Positions 45,844-60,097 of a stretch of 64,000 nt of DNA are shown here, one piece after another. The translations under genes and the position numbers were made by a program. Numbering within the stretch: the stretch's first letter is position 1; the number at the start of each line of letters is the position of its first letter. Below the pieces are notes generated by a model that saw only the letters and a program-made list of their open reading frames with translations, had not been told where the DNA came from and did no database searches. The DNA is from Arabidopsis thaliana (taxonomy: Eukaryota > Streptophyta > Magnoliopsida > Brassicales > Brassicaceae): NCBI RefSeq assembly GCF_000001735.4, contig NC_003071.7, positions 18,823,443 to 18,887,442 of the forward strand, in the 5' to 3' direction.

Positions 45844-48045
45844 ATGAGTTCTCACGTGGTTGATGATCAAAGGCAACCTAATAACTCAATCTCGAGTTTA
45901 AGTTCTAAACTAACCAAGCCATGGATCACAACCACAATCTTCATCTTTGTCTTCTTCTTCTTCATCATCCTCGTTGGAGCTTCTCTCAGGTGGATGGACA
46001 TGGTATATCTATATCTATACATAATTATTCATTACAATCTATTAGTAACTCAAATGGGTTTCCCTCAAAAATTGTTCTTTCTTACATAGTTTTTAATCGG
46101 TGGAGGTAGAATCAAAGTGACACCAATATTTACAAGAAACACCAACGCAACTATCCCCAAGGAAAAACTCACTACACCACTGAACTTCACATTGCAATGC
46201 TCACTAGACCAGAACATAGCAACCCAGACGTGTCCTGCAAGCAACCCGGAGAAATCACAACCTAGTAAGGACGAGCCAGAGACTTGTCCAGACTACTTCA
46301 GGTGGATCCACAAGGATCTTGAAGCATGGCGTGAGACTGGAATCACTCGAGAGACGTTAGAGAGAGCAAGTGATAAAGCTCACTTCCGGCTGATAATAAA
46401 AGGAGGAAGAGTGTATGTGCATCAATACAAGAAATCTTTTCAGACAAGAGATGTTTTCACTATATGGGGAATAGTACAGCTGCTAAGGATGTATCCTGGT
46501 CAAGTCCCTGATCTTGAGCTTCTCTTCATGTGCCATGACTCACCTGAAATCTGGAGAAGAGACTATAGGCCAAGACCAGGAGTCAATGTGACGTGGCCAC
46601 CTCCTCCACTCTTCCACTATTGTGGACATTCCGGTGCTTTCGACATTGTCTTCCCTGACTGGAGCTTTTGGGGCTGGTACTATAATCGATTTATGGTTGC
46701 ATACAAACCCATCAATCTGTATAAAAATACGAAAACCGTTATACAGTTATAAAGAAAACTCTTGTTTGGATTTTAAAAGTTTGGTTCGAATATCTATGTG
46801 CTCACACCCCTAATTATGGTTAGGCCGGAGATTAACATAAAGGAGTGGAATAAACAGTCGGAGTTGATAAGTGAAGGGATAAAGAAGGTGAAGTGGGAAG
46901 AGAGAGAGCCTTACGCATATTGGAAGGGGAATCCTGGAGTTGCCATGGTCAGAAGAGACCTCATGCATTGTCATGACCCTATGGTTCATCTCTATCGCCA
47001 GGTTTCTTTATATTTATATCTCTTTACCGTGATCTCTTTTATGATAATGATCTAGAAGATTCTAGTAACTTGATGAGTTGATGACAATGTTAATTGTAGG
47101 ATTGGAGCAGAGAGGGCAGGATTGGGTATAGGACATCAAACCTAGAAGATCAATGCACCCACAGGTTTTATATGAATCTTTTTGCTGTTCTCGAGTTATT
47201 TGATGAATTAAATTTTAATATTAGTAATAAGGGCTTATTTTTATTTTTGTATAATGAAGGTACAAGATTTATGTAGAAGGAAGGGCTTGGTCAGTGAGTG
47301 AGAAGTATATATTAGCTTGTGACAGCATGACTCTTCTTGTGAAGCCATTTTACTTTGACTTCTTCACTAGAAGCTTAGTTCCAATGGAGCATTATTGGCC
47401 CATAAGACCTCAAGAAAAATGTAGTGACATTGTCTTTGCTGTCCATTGGGGCAACAACAATACCAAAAAGGTATCATATAACAACATAACCGCTCCTGTG
47501 TCTTTAGAAACTTCAAACAAAATATTTTTTTTGTTTTGTTACAACTCTATCTTTTCTTTGATGTTTAGATTTCTAGAACAATTTGGTAACAAAAGATTCA
47601 ATAATATCTCTTAAACTAGCAAGAGAAGTACTGTAACAACAACATTTTGCTATGATCTTCTCATGTTTTATAGGCCAGAGCTATAGGGAGAAATGGAAGT
47701 GGGTATGTGCGAAAGAATCTAAAGATGAAGTATGTGTATGATTACATGTTGCATCTACTGCAAAGCTATGGGAAGTTGATGAAGATGAATGTAGAAGTGC
47801 CTCAAGGAGCCAAGGAAGTGTGTCCGGAGACAATGGCTTGTCCAATCAATGGAGGCCGAATGAGACAATCTATGGATGACTCATTGGTTATGTCTCCGAG
47901 CGTTAAGGCTACTTGTGAGATGCCTCCACCTTTTGAAGAAGATGAGCTCAAAAAGTTTCTTGAGAAGAAAGAAAGTGTTGAGAAAGAAGTTGAGAAGTGG
48001 ACTAATGAGTATTGGCAGGAACAGAAGAAGATTCTTAAACATTGA
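45844..48045 (+). CDS. DUF821/CAP10-like (GT90) type II membrane protein, tandem copy
   Basis: Six exons (45844-46002, 46090-46676, 46824-47001, 47100-47164, 47260-47470, 47674-48045) give 523 residues, the same length as DTA2. The membrane segment is at about 29-47 (TTTIFIFVFFFFIILVGAS). The lumenal motifs match DTA2: CPDYFRWIHKDLEAW, KAHFRLIIKGGRVYV, TRDVFTIWGIVQLL, FPDWSFWGW, YAYWKGNPGVAMVRRDLM, EGRAWSVSEKYILACDSM and HYWPI. Exons 4 and 5 are exactly as long as in DTA2 (65 and 211 nt), showing a tandem duplication. Exon 2 must begin at 46090 (CATAG|TTTTTAATC): other acceptors break the frame. Function is unproven; glycosyltransfer in the Golgi is inferred from the family. Confidence 0.92.
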
Positions 48046-48458
48046 GCTATTATAAAAAACAAAATTAATTATGTACTAATACAAATTTGATGAAAATAAA
48101 TTGGATCATATGAAGGCCCATGAAATGCCCAATTTTCAGGTTCCCATGTAAACTTCTACACAATGTACTGAATCTAAGCTGTAGAATCAGAATTGCAAGC
48201 AAATTACATAAAGACTGAACAATCTAAAACAGAGAAAGAAAGGAACTCTGCAAATCTTCAGAGTCACAGAAACAGTAAAACCAAACAAGCTTAGAGATAT
48301 GAGAGGTACACTAATAGAGTTAATCTTTTTCCCTAACATTTCCACATAATCTTTTTCCCTAACATTTCCACATACTTTTGTTCAGAGGTTAGCTTATATT
48401 CCTTCTTCTTCTTCCTAGATTCCATGCTTTATATACACAGAGTTCTTTCTCGCTATCA
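48046..48458. other. Convergent 3' regions of the second DUF821 gene and AHL9
   Basis: 413 bp between stop codons. It contains a perfect 26-bp tandem duplication (separate entry). Confidence 0.5.
48322..48373. repeat. 26-bp perfect tandem duplication
   Basis: AATCTTTTTCCCTAACATTT plus CCACAT is present twice head to tail with no difference, implying a recent replication-slippage event. Confidence 0.85.
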
Positions 48459-50015
48459 TCAACCGCGCATTAAATCAATATCAGCATGAGCATGACGCAT
48501 ATCCATTTGCCTTGAACCTGTTGACCAAATCAGGTTTTGGTTTGGCTGCTGCTGAGGGACAGGCGAAATCGTGTTGTTATTATTGTCCAGAACGTGGTGA
48601 TCATCAGTTTCTTGAACAACTTCAGAAGCTTCTTCTTCTCGTTTCTTGCTCTTGATCTTTGGAGCTGCCCATATAAAGCTCCCTACAATAACCTGATAGA
48701 CCCAAGAATCTTTATTCAATCCCAAGAAATATGAGAGCTCAAGAGAAAAGTGTAAACCAAACCTGAACAGGACTTGCAGCTATTAAAGGCCCACCAATGG
48801 CACCGCCAATCACACGCCCATCGGGGCTAGCAAGCGAAACCGATAAGTTTCCAGTTCGGTTACGGAAGCTTCCATCAGTTGCCACTATATAAGATGTTGA
48901 TAACGCTAGGATTTCAAACCGGCCCTGGAAATATACAAAAACATATGTTATAAGAAAAACAGTGAAAACACCAATGTTTCTCTATATAGTAAGAAATTTC
49001 AAAATTGAACCTCGTATTTAATGGCTCCGGGAGATGCTGATGGTTGAATAAGTGTTGCAGTAGAGACTGCACCACTTGCAGATAAAACGCAAATGGCTCT
49101 CGGACCTTGTTGAGAGAAAGCTATAACCTTTGATGCAATATCCTGTTGCAAAGTTTCAAAGCTTTTCAGCAATCAGCAAATAAAAAACATTTCACGAAAG
49201 CTCTGAAATAGTTAGTGATTCAACATTACTTCTCCTATTGAAACCGCGATAACATGTGGCGTGAAGCTCATTCCAGAAGATGAAGGCATCAGTTCACCTA
49301 ATCAATTTCAAAAGAACAAAAAAAACAGGCTCATTGAATCAATAAATGCGAGTCTAATTCATAAGAGTTTAAGCAGAGCATAATACAAAGAAAGACAACA
49401 AAATTAGTTCCAATTTAGGAAAGTTTTAAGTTCCCACTCATTAGGAATAAACAATTGGATATTTTGACTTGAGAAAACATAAAATAATCCTGGTTCTTGA
49501 TTCAATATATAATGGAGCTTTCTTTTTTCAAGATTGCAAGTTTCAGAGATAGATAGTTAATTACCAACGGAAGCCATTCTCTGTTTCTTGCCGGAGCCCG
49601 GAGGTCGACCACGGCCGCGTTTGTTAGAGTTGTTGGGAGTAATGGTCGAAACAGAGGAAGACGACAGAGCCAAAGAAACAGAGCCGTCTTGACCGTATTT
49701 TCTAGGCCGTCCTCTCTTTCGTTTCATCGGAGTTTCACTGGGAGGTGGAGGAGGAGCAATCATATTAACGCCGATATGATGAGGAAGAGCTCCGGCTCCT
49801 CCGGCTGCTGTTGCCAGAGAAGGATCACCGTGTAAAGAAGGAGATCCGAAACCAGTGGAGCCTGACCCGAATGGAGAGTTTTGATTAGGTAAGTGACGAA
49901 GACCTTGCTGTTGCTGTGGTGATCCATGAAACGTTGGAGGACCCGACCCGGATAATCCTCTATGGATATAGTAAGAACCTGACCCGGATAATCCCATTGC
50001 ATCTCTTCGATCCAT
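48459..50015 (-). CDS. AHL9: AT-hook nuclear-localized protein 9
   Basis: Five exons (50015-49565, 49297-49230, 49142-49011, 48924-48763, 48692-48459) give 348 residues. A Gly/Ser/Gln/Pro-rich N-terminus precedes two AT-hooks, KRKRGRPRKYG at about 98-108 and KRGRGRPPGSGK at about 132-143. The PPC/DUF296 domain spans about 155-275 (FTPHVIAVSIGEDIASKVIAF, GPRAICVLSASGAVS, GRFEILALSTSY, ASPDGRVIGGAIGGPLIAASPVQVIVGSF). Two AT-hooks with this core place it in the type II AHL class, which binds AT-rich DNA and forms multimers through PPC to regulate transcription. The C-terminus is Asn/Gln-rich and probably disordered. Confidence 0.94.
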
Positions 50016-51470
50016 TTCGCATTTACAATAGTTGAAGAAGAAAGACTCTTTTCAACTTTTTAAGTGAACTTGTGAAACCCTAAAAAGATTGTGGCTAGAA
50101 TTATGAGGAGAGAGAGAAAAAGAAAGAGGATAAATGGATAAGAGGAAAAAACAGAATCAAAGGTTGAGAGACTTTACGATGAAGATATAAACTTGGAGAG
50201 AAAGGAACATGCAAAGCTCTAAACACTTTCTCTGCTTCTTACTTCTCCTCCTCTCTCTCTTTCATTCTTTCACCATAAGCAACAAGAAAAGAAAAGCTTT
50301 CTCTTCTATCAACAATGGTTAGGACTTGGTTTTGAGGCTATCTCTCTCTCTCTCTCTTCTTGAATTTGTTTGCTTTTTAGTTTTCTGGGTGACAGAAGGA
50401 AACAGAAACAAACAAAAAACCTCTAACAGACTCTCTCTCAAGCAAAAGCATTTACTGTGAGGATAACAACAATGGGATCTTTTAATTCTTTTTTTTCTGA
50501 AAATGTATTTGGAAATTCAAAATCCTAATGAATAAACTGACTTTGACTGTAGCTCTATATAGCAACTAGGCATCTGTATGGCACATGACTCTTATGGCCA
50601 CACTCTTTATTCAGGCGCGTGCACCAACATGTCACTCTTCTTTCTTCTCAACCAGAAATCTTGGTGAACAGATTCCTCCTTTTCAAGCTGATGCTACTTC
50701 TTACTAGTCTCTCTACTGTTTCTATAGACTGATTGATCTCTTCGGAATTTGATCTGAGACGGAAGAATCTGTAGAGACAGTGGAGGCCACGCGCCGGAGA
50801 GTGAGAAAAGATTTGGGCCTGTCTGGTCAGAGACTTGCCCACTGGCTTCCACTTTGAGAACTATTTTGACGAGAGAGAGAGGCTGATCAGAAGAAATCTA
50901 TAAAATATCTCGCAAGGACCCATTGATGGGATGATATAACCTCTCAAAGCCTTTGAGATTTTTTCCTATTAGGATTCAACTTTAAATGTACCATGTAATG
51001 TGTGACACTGTTTGTATAAGACTTTTGATTATGACAAACATAATTTGACTTTCTAAAAGACAGTTTTTTTCTTCAAAATATGTTTAGTGGAATACTGGAA
51101 TGTACTAATAAACTAGAAAAGATCTTGGGTCTGACTAATGCACCATGAAAGTCTTATGCCAATTATAAACATACTTGTGTCTTTGTTTTGTTTACCTAAA
51201 AGTTGACTTTTTCTCAGAGAAATCAGAATCTATGCTGAATTTGAACTTTAGAAGCAATTAGGAACCATACACATTTCACTTCATCAATAGCTACATTCCA
51301 CAATGATCCCGATCCGGTTAGATAGCAAAATCTTGCATTCAAAAGAGAGAGTGATACATAAGAGTTTAACCTATAAGAAGAAGCTAGCTTCAACATGATT
51401 TCTCCAAAGTAAAGACGAAGATCAATGAAGAACAATTTTACATACAAGTGAAAAAAAACGAAGTTCCTTG
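50016..51470. other. AHL9 promoter and spacer
   Basis: The AHL9 leader and promoter lie next to 50015, with a (TC)n tract near 50340-50360. A minus-strand open frame at 50648-50842 has no ATG start and is not called. The remainder is AT-rich; nothing else was seen. Confidence 0.4.
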
Positions 51471-52126
51471 TCAATTGTCTAGCTCCATTGCCTGAGCAGC
51501 TTTAGCTTTAGCAGTTGGAGTCAGTTTTGTCTTTAATTTCTTCTTGCCAACAGAAAATCCACCTTTCTTCTTCTTCCCACTTCCATCAACCTAGACAACA
51601 AAATCAACCAACTCACAGATATCATAAACTACTCTAGACTTCATTTAAATGATTTGGAAAACTCAAACTTATTCGTCAGATGTTCTACTAAGAAGATTCA
51701 ATATTATTATTTTTACCCCACATAAGCTTCTGACTAACACTATCGAAATCAAATTGAATCCAAGCGAATTCAATCATTTCACCATTGGTAACCAACTAGA
51801 GTAATATATAGCTAGAAAAGACCATTCTCTGCAACAGAATCGGTTTGCTACTTAACGAACACCAATGTATATGAACTAAATATCAGAATTAAGAGATAAG
51901 AGAGACAGAAAAGGTCCTTACTTTCATCTTATTCTTGTTGGCATGAAGCTTCTTGATCTTCTTGTCCTGTAACTCTTTCTCTTCTGCAAATCGAAAAAAT
52001 TCCAAGTTTTGTTGAGAAACACATGCGTATTGAATTGAAAGCGTTTAAAGAGATTTAAAGAAACCTACTTTGGAGATTGTACTCGTGCTGCTTCTTTCTC
52101 TTGGCTAAATTGTTCTTCTTCGACAT
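51471..52126 (-). CDS. Small lysine-rich protein of unknown function
   Basis: Three short exons (52126-52069, 51983-51922, 51590-51471) splice in phase into 79 residues: MSKKNNLAKRKKQHEYNLQ, then KEKELQDKKIKKLHANKNK, then VDGSGKKKKGGFSVGKKKLK and a C-terminal AKAKAAQAMELDN. No exon alone exceeds 40 codons, so simple ORF scans miss it. It is very basic with helix-forming runs and no membrane segment. A nuclear or nucleolar, RNA-binding or ribosome-assembly role would fit the composition but is only inference. I recognise it as At2g45860 and no domain family. The promoter, shared with VCCN2, has a telo-box and several site II elements, which fits a growth-related, ribosome-linked gene. Confidence 0.9.
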
Positions 52127-52485
52127 TTTTTCCGTTCCAATTTCACCTCTCCAACCAGATAGGCGTTCTCTATAAACCCTAAATTTCAACTGACCTCAAA
52201 GGGTACGGAACTTTAATGGGCTGAGATAAGACATAAGCCCATTTAGAAGATAGAATAGAAGTTTCAGTATAAGCCCATTTAAGCCCAGATAAAAGCTTAG
52301 AAACCGAAACGTTGTCGAGCGCACAACTGTTCGTTCCAACTACCTTTCTCCAAGTCACACTTGTCTCTCTTTACTTATGCACTCTGCAATTTTTGCATGT
52401 GTCTTTATTGTTGTCTCTGCTTCTTCTTCTTCATCGTCGTCTCCACCAAAATCCCTAACCCTAAACCTCGATTTTCCCGCCCAAA
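52127..52485. promoter_or_regulatory. Divergent promoter with telo-boxes and four site II elements
   Basis: Between the 79-aa gene and VCCN2. AAACCCTAA lies at 52174-52182, a second telo-box-like TAACCCTAAAC near 52456-52466, TGGGCT at 52217-52222, and AGCCCA at 52236-52241, 52272-52277 and 52282-52287. The telo-box just upstream of the 79-aa gene's ATG and the site II cluster further up follow the order seen in ribosomal protein promoters. Confidence 0.75.
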
Positions 52486-53998
52486 ATGTATCAGTCAATG
52501 AACCTATCTTTTTCTTCTAACTTTACCAACCTATCCTTTCTCAAACCACGATTATACTCCGGAATCTCCGCCAGAGCTCCCAAATCCCTACATTTCAAAT
52601 TCAATCCTTCCTGCGTCTCCTCCGGCCCCAAATCCGACGATTCACCTCTATCCGAGAAGCTCATTTCGCTGCTTAAAGCTGTCCCAAACTGGTCTGACGG
52701 TATCAAAGAGAGACGGATGCAGCAGAAACGATCTCTCTACACTCACGAGAATTGGGTCAGACACAGAAGCTCTCTTCGCCATCTCCGTCACGTATCCTCG
52801 AGCCCATCTTCACGCGTTATACTGTCTTTGATTCCGCCTGTTTTCTTCTTCACCACCGTCGCGATCCTGATCGCCGGCTATAACTCCGCCGTGGATTTGG
52901 ACTGGTTGCCTGATTTCTTCCCTGTACTTCGAGCTTCTCCTCTACCGTATCAGCTTACGGCTCCGGCTTTAGCTCTGCTTCTAGTGTTTCGCACTGAGGC
53001 TTCTTATTCAAGGTTTGAACAAGGAAGGAAAGCTTGGGTTAAGATCATTAGTGGAACCAATGATTTAGCTAGGCTAGTTATTTCTTCTGTTCATGGCTCC
53101 GGTGATGAATTGATCATCAGAGATGCGCTTTTGCGTTACATTGTTGCTTTCCCTGTGGCGCTTAAGGTTTGTTTTGTGAAGTTAGCTTATGTTGAGTTAG
53201 GTAGAGGAAGGTTCGTGATTGTGATTCTATTCATGTGCAGTGCCATGTGATTTATGGTTCAGATATTGCTAGTGATCTCAAGAATGTGATAGAAGTAGAT
53301 GATCTGTCTTTGATTCTTCAATCCAAGCATCGTCCACGTTGTGTCATTCAATTCATTTCTCAGAGCCTTCAGCTGCTGAATTTGGATAGTACAAAGATAG
53401 ATATGTTGGTATCTTTCTTGAATCTTTTAAGCATCTTCATTCATTTGACTGTGATTTCTGAATGTAATTCTCTTTCCATAGACTTTGGATATGCACTATA
53501 ATGTTTAGTGTTCTCCTTCACAGGAAACAAAGATGATGCAATTACAGGAAGGAATTGGTGTATGTGAACAACTAATGGGAATTCCGATTCCACTTTCCTA
53601 CACACGACTAACGTCGAGGTTCTTAGTCTTATGGCATCTAACACTCCCTGTTATTCTCTGGGATGATTGCCACTGGAATGTAGTCCCTGCTACTTTCATC
53701 AGTGCTGCCTCTCTCTTCTGCATTGAAGAAGTACCTAACTTTTTCTCGTTCATAGATTAGTCACATTTTTTTTTTCTTGCCTCATTATCACTCTTTAAGT
53801 TGGTGCTTGAAATGTCTGCAGGTGGGTGTTCTTATAGAGGAGCCATTTTCAATGCTAGCTTTAGATGAGCTATGTGCTATGGTGCTTAGTAACAGTGATG
53901 AAGCTGTTGAATCCAAAGAGGTCATACGCAATCGAATCATCGCAAAGAAAAGGATCCTTGAAATTAAGCACTCATCAAATGGTTGGCATAAATCTTGA
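52486..53998 (+). CDS. VCCN2: Bestrophin-like thylakoid voltage-dependent chloride channel 2
   Basis: Four exons (52486-53166, 53241-53408, 53524-53730, 53822-53998), all introns phase 0, give 410 residues. The Ser/Phe-rich N-terminus (MYQSMNLSFSSNFTNLSF) is a plastid transit peptide. Membrane segments are seen at about 107-128 (VILSLIPPVFFFTTVAILIAG) and in the middle (PYQLTAPALALLLVFRTEASYSRF), with further ones around SRFLVLWHLTLPVILW and VVPATFISAASLF. The RTEASYSRFEQGRKAW and PFSMLALDELC stretches are typical of the UPF0187/bestrophin family. The paralogue VCCN1 conducts chloride over the thylakoid membrane and adjusts proton motive force on light changes; VCCN2 is the low-expressed sister. 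Confidence 0.94.
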
Positions 53999-54335
53999 AG
54001 TAATGGATGCCAATATACTCTGTGTGATGGCTAACTTAGGTTTTCTAATGTATGATTAATAGACTTTTGGTCATTAAGTGTATCTTCCTTAGTTCCTTGT
54101 GTCTTGTGATTGTAGATATGCAGTGTTTGCTTCTACGGCGGTGACGTTTACGTGCGTTGGTTATTTTTGAGGTTCTTATTATTAAAAATTCAACAGTAAT
54201 TTTCTGACACAGAATAAACCAAAATAGCCAACAAACCATATATATTAAGATGCTTACTTCCATCGTTGAGTAATGATGATAAATTAATCTCAACTGTAGA
54301 AGTTGGTAGTATGGCTAATAAACAAAAATCAAGAC
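53999..54335. other. 3' region of VCCN2
   Basis: 3' UTR and AT-rich spacer leading into the repeat locus. No gene was seen. Confidence 0.4.
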
Positions 54336-54339
54336 AGTT

Positions 54340-54880
54340 TAGCCAAAGCCAAAATACAAAATCATGAACGTTTCACCGTATTTTTAGTATAGTATTTTAT
54401 AAAACCTTAAAAAATAATATATAAAAAGAGAGTTGAAAACCTTTAAAATAAAAAAATAAAAAATAAATGTTAAAAATATATGAAGATGCAAAAAATATGT
54501 TGGATTTGTGGAATCGCTAATGATTATGGTTAAATGATGGGATCTAAAATCCAGTTAGCTTTCAAAACGTCGTATTAGTTTAGTTTATAAAACTTTAAAA
54601 TAAAATTAATAATCAAAACAAAAACTAAGGTAAACAAAAAAAAGAATTTGAAAACCGTTTAAGAAAATAAAATAAAAAAAATAAATACTAAATATACATG
54701 AAGATGTGAAAAATATGTTGGATTTGTGGAATCGCTAATGACCACAATTAATTAGCCGGATCCTAAATCCGCTTAGATTTCACAACGTCAAATTAACCTA
54801 GTATTTGAAAAAAAACTAAAAAATATCTATAAACAAAAATTAAAGGAAAATGAAGAAACAAAAGAAAAAAACCGTTGAAA
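54340..54880. repeat. Second locus of the GTGGAATCG tandem repeat family
   Basis: Two units with GATTTGTGGAATCGCTAATGA have GTGG at 54508 and 54726 (218 bp apart). Each follows a GAAGATG-AAAAATATGTTG block and precedes GGGATCTAAAATCCAGTTAG or CGGATCCTAAATCCGCTTAG and an A-rich tract with TTTGAAAACCGTTTAAG. The blocks match, in order, those at 30.3-31.3 kb but are more diverged. A partial third copy may lie at 54350-54480. Confidence 0.65.
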
Positions 54881-55231
54881 AAAGCAAACAAAATTAAAAG
54901 GCCCAATAATCCTTGAGTGAATATTGGTTGGTGGTACTGATTATTTATAAAACATATATACACAAACATCTGATTTATGCTTGTCGATGTGGGACCTTTT
55001 GGTTTTCTACGTTAGGAAGAATGCCTCGTGAGCTATGTCGGTGCTGATCTCTTTTTCTTGATGTTAGCCCAATAATAATAAAGCCCATATTATTTGAATT
55101 TTCTTTGTAAGCTTGTACAGTAGTTGCCTTAATTTTTTAATGACAAAATTTACAGAAATGATGGTAAGCTACTAAAATTAACAACATTTAACAGTAAATA
55201 ATTTCAGCAGATCCAGGGACAAAACAAAACT
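54881..55231. other. 3' region of BAM7
   Basis: BAM7 3' UTR and spacer. No gene was seen. Confidence 0.4.
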
Positions 55232-58382
<3,151 letters not shown>

Positions 58383-60097
58383 TACTTCTCTTATAACCCA
58401 ACCACCCAAACCTCTGTTAGTTTAAGAACGTTATTGCCCTCTTATGATGAAATGTTCCATCTTTACTTCTCTGGTTTTAACACTCCACGTGTAATCCTTC
58501 TGGACAATGCAGCCAAATATTCTATGATATTTCCTTGCTTACAGTTAGTTAGAAAATTGGAGATAATTTTAGTATCAACGAAATTAATCTTCAATCTCTC
58601 AATGTGCATAAGCTGCTCTCAGTTTAACTTCATCAAAGATCCTACAAGACAAAAATCAAACATATAAACAGCATTTTCAACTACAAACATATTTGCAGAC
58701 ATTAAAATGGAAAACTTTTGTGACTAACGAAACCAAACAGAGACTATTTCAAGCACAATTGAGATTAAGTACCTAACCATATATCATTGACCTCTGTGAG
58801 TAAGAGACACTAAGCACAATTCTTTCAACAATCACAAGCCTCCTCTCGAAATTGGTCAGAATTCTCGGCCCTCTGGGCGAATCATCGAGCAATACTAAAA
58901 AACCCTATAAATGGAGCTTCCGATCAAAGGTTTCCCCCTCTGTCGCCGTCAGCGAAACCAAGAGAGAGGAGAAGAAGACGGTGGATCTCCGGCGGGTGAA
59001 AAGAGGCGGATCTGGCCGTGAGATGGAGGAAGCGCGTGAAGGAGCGTGCAGCGTGAATTGGAAGACGAGCTTTCGCGCGTGTGTAGCGCTCGAGCGTGTC
59101 TGAGAGAAAGAGGAGTGTGTGAAGCTAAGGCTTGGCACGAACTATGCGTGTGTGCGTAAACCAATTGAAGAGTAGAGACGGGCTCATTAAACGTGTGAAG
59201 GGAAGCACGTGCCACCACCACCATCACGAGATTACGATGCACTCTGCGGCGCACAAGGCAAGGCAGGGAGATAGTCACGTGACTTGCCTGACCAGACACA
59301 GTTCGCATGATGTGATGTCTAATTATGGTCGTTTGAAAACAGTGTTCACAAACTGCGTGCCGTTTTACTCTTGTAGACGTGGACTTCATCCCGGTTTTAA
59401 AACCAAAGTAAAGTCTTAGACATTGACCATGGCTTCATTGGCTTGAACCTTCTTCCTTGTCTCGAGGGTTTACGTTGAATGTCAACTAAAAGTTGACCAA
59501 AAACATTCGTTACAAAACAAACTCAAATGTCATTAAAAGATGTTGTAAATCCGATTTAATTTTGATGACAATTACAAATTTGAGATTATTATTATTAAAA
59601 TGATCTAAAAATATTTAATGTCTACAAAAAAAAATTAGTAAATGACATTTATACGATGTGATTCTAATTGTTATGTCTACATTAATAATTTGTAACTAAA
59701 AACATGTGAACCGAAAATAATAATTCCAATAGTAACATTACTCTCTGAAAATTGCAATAACATGGTGTAAATGTCATTTAGAATTTAATTAGAAATGAAT
59801 GGGACAACCTTTACTTATTAATTATACACCTAACGCATATATAGCAACTAACGTTCATTATGAGATTTGATTAGCCAAATGTGGAAGGCACGTCTCTCCC
59901 CCACAATCAGATCGGACGGCCATCATTCGTCGGAGACAATCATAACTTAATTTTTAGTCATTAAATAATAACTCAAGCTGAAGAGGAAGAGACTCCATGT
60001 ATTAATCTTTGTCACGTTCATCAGAGCCAGAGGAGCCAACAACGAAAGAGAAGAACTTGAAACTCACCAAAAACATTGATCATTATACACAATCGTG
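58383..60097. promoter_or_regulatory. Divergent region between BAM7 and ROPGEF4
   Basis: 58383-59130 is probably the BAM7 leader, with a G-rich to C-rich transition at 58850-59120. G-box cores CACGTG occur near 59205 and 59276. Overlapping frames at 58852-59419 reflect this GC-richer patch and have no conserved motif. 59480-60090 is AT-rich promoter of ROPGEF4. Confidence 0.45.

Noticed and set aside
50648-50842. Minus-strand frame of 64 codons upstream of AHL9
   Set aside because: It starts with GTG, has no ATG and no supporting splice signals. Protein-like composition alone is not enough.
58383-58409. Upstream TTG start for BAM7
   Set aside because: The ATG at 58382 gives the known start [10 protein letters not shown] and 691 residues; the upstream part has no ATG.
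58852-59419. Overlapping frames on both strands between BAM7 and ROPGEF4
   Set aside because: They sit in a GC-richer leader or promoter patch, are rich in Arg/Ser/Thr/His and show no conserved motif.
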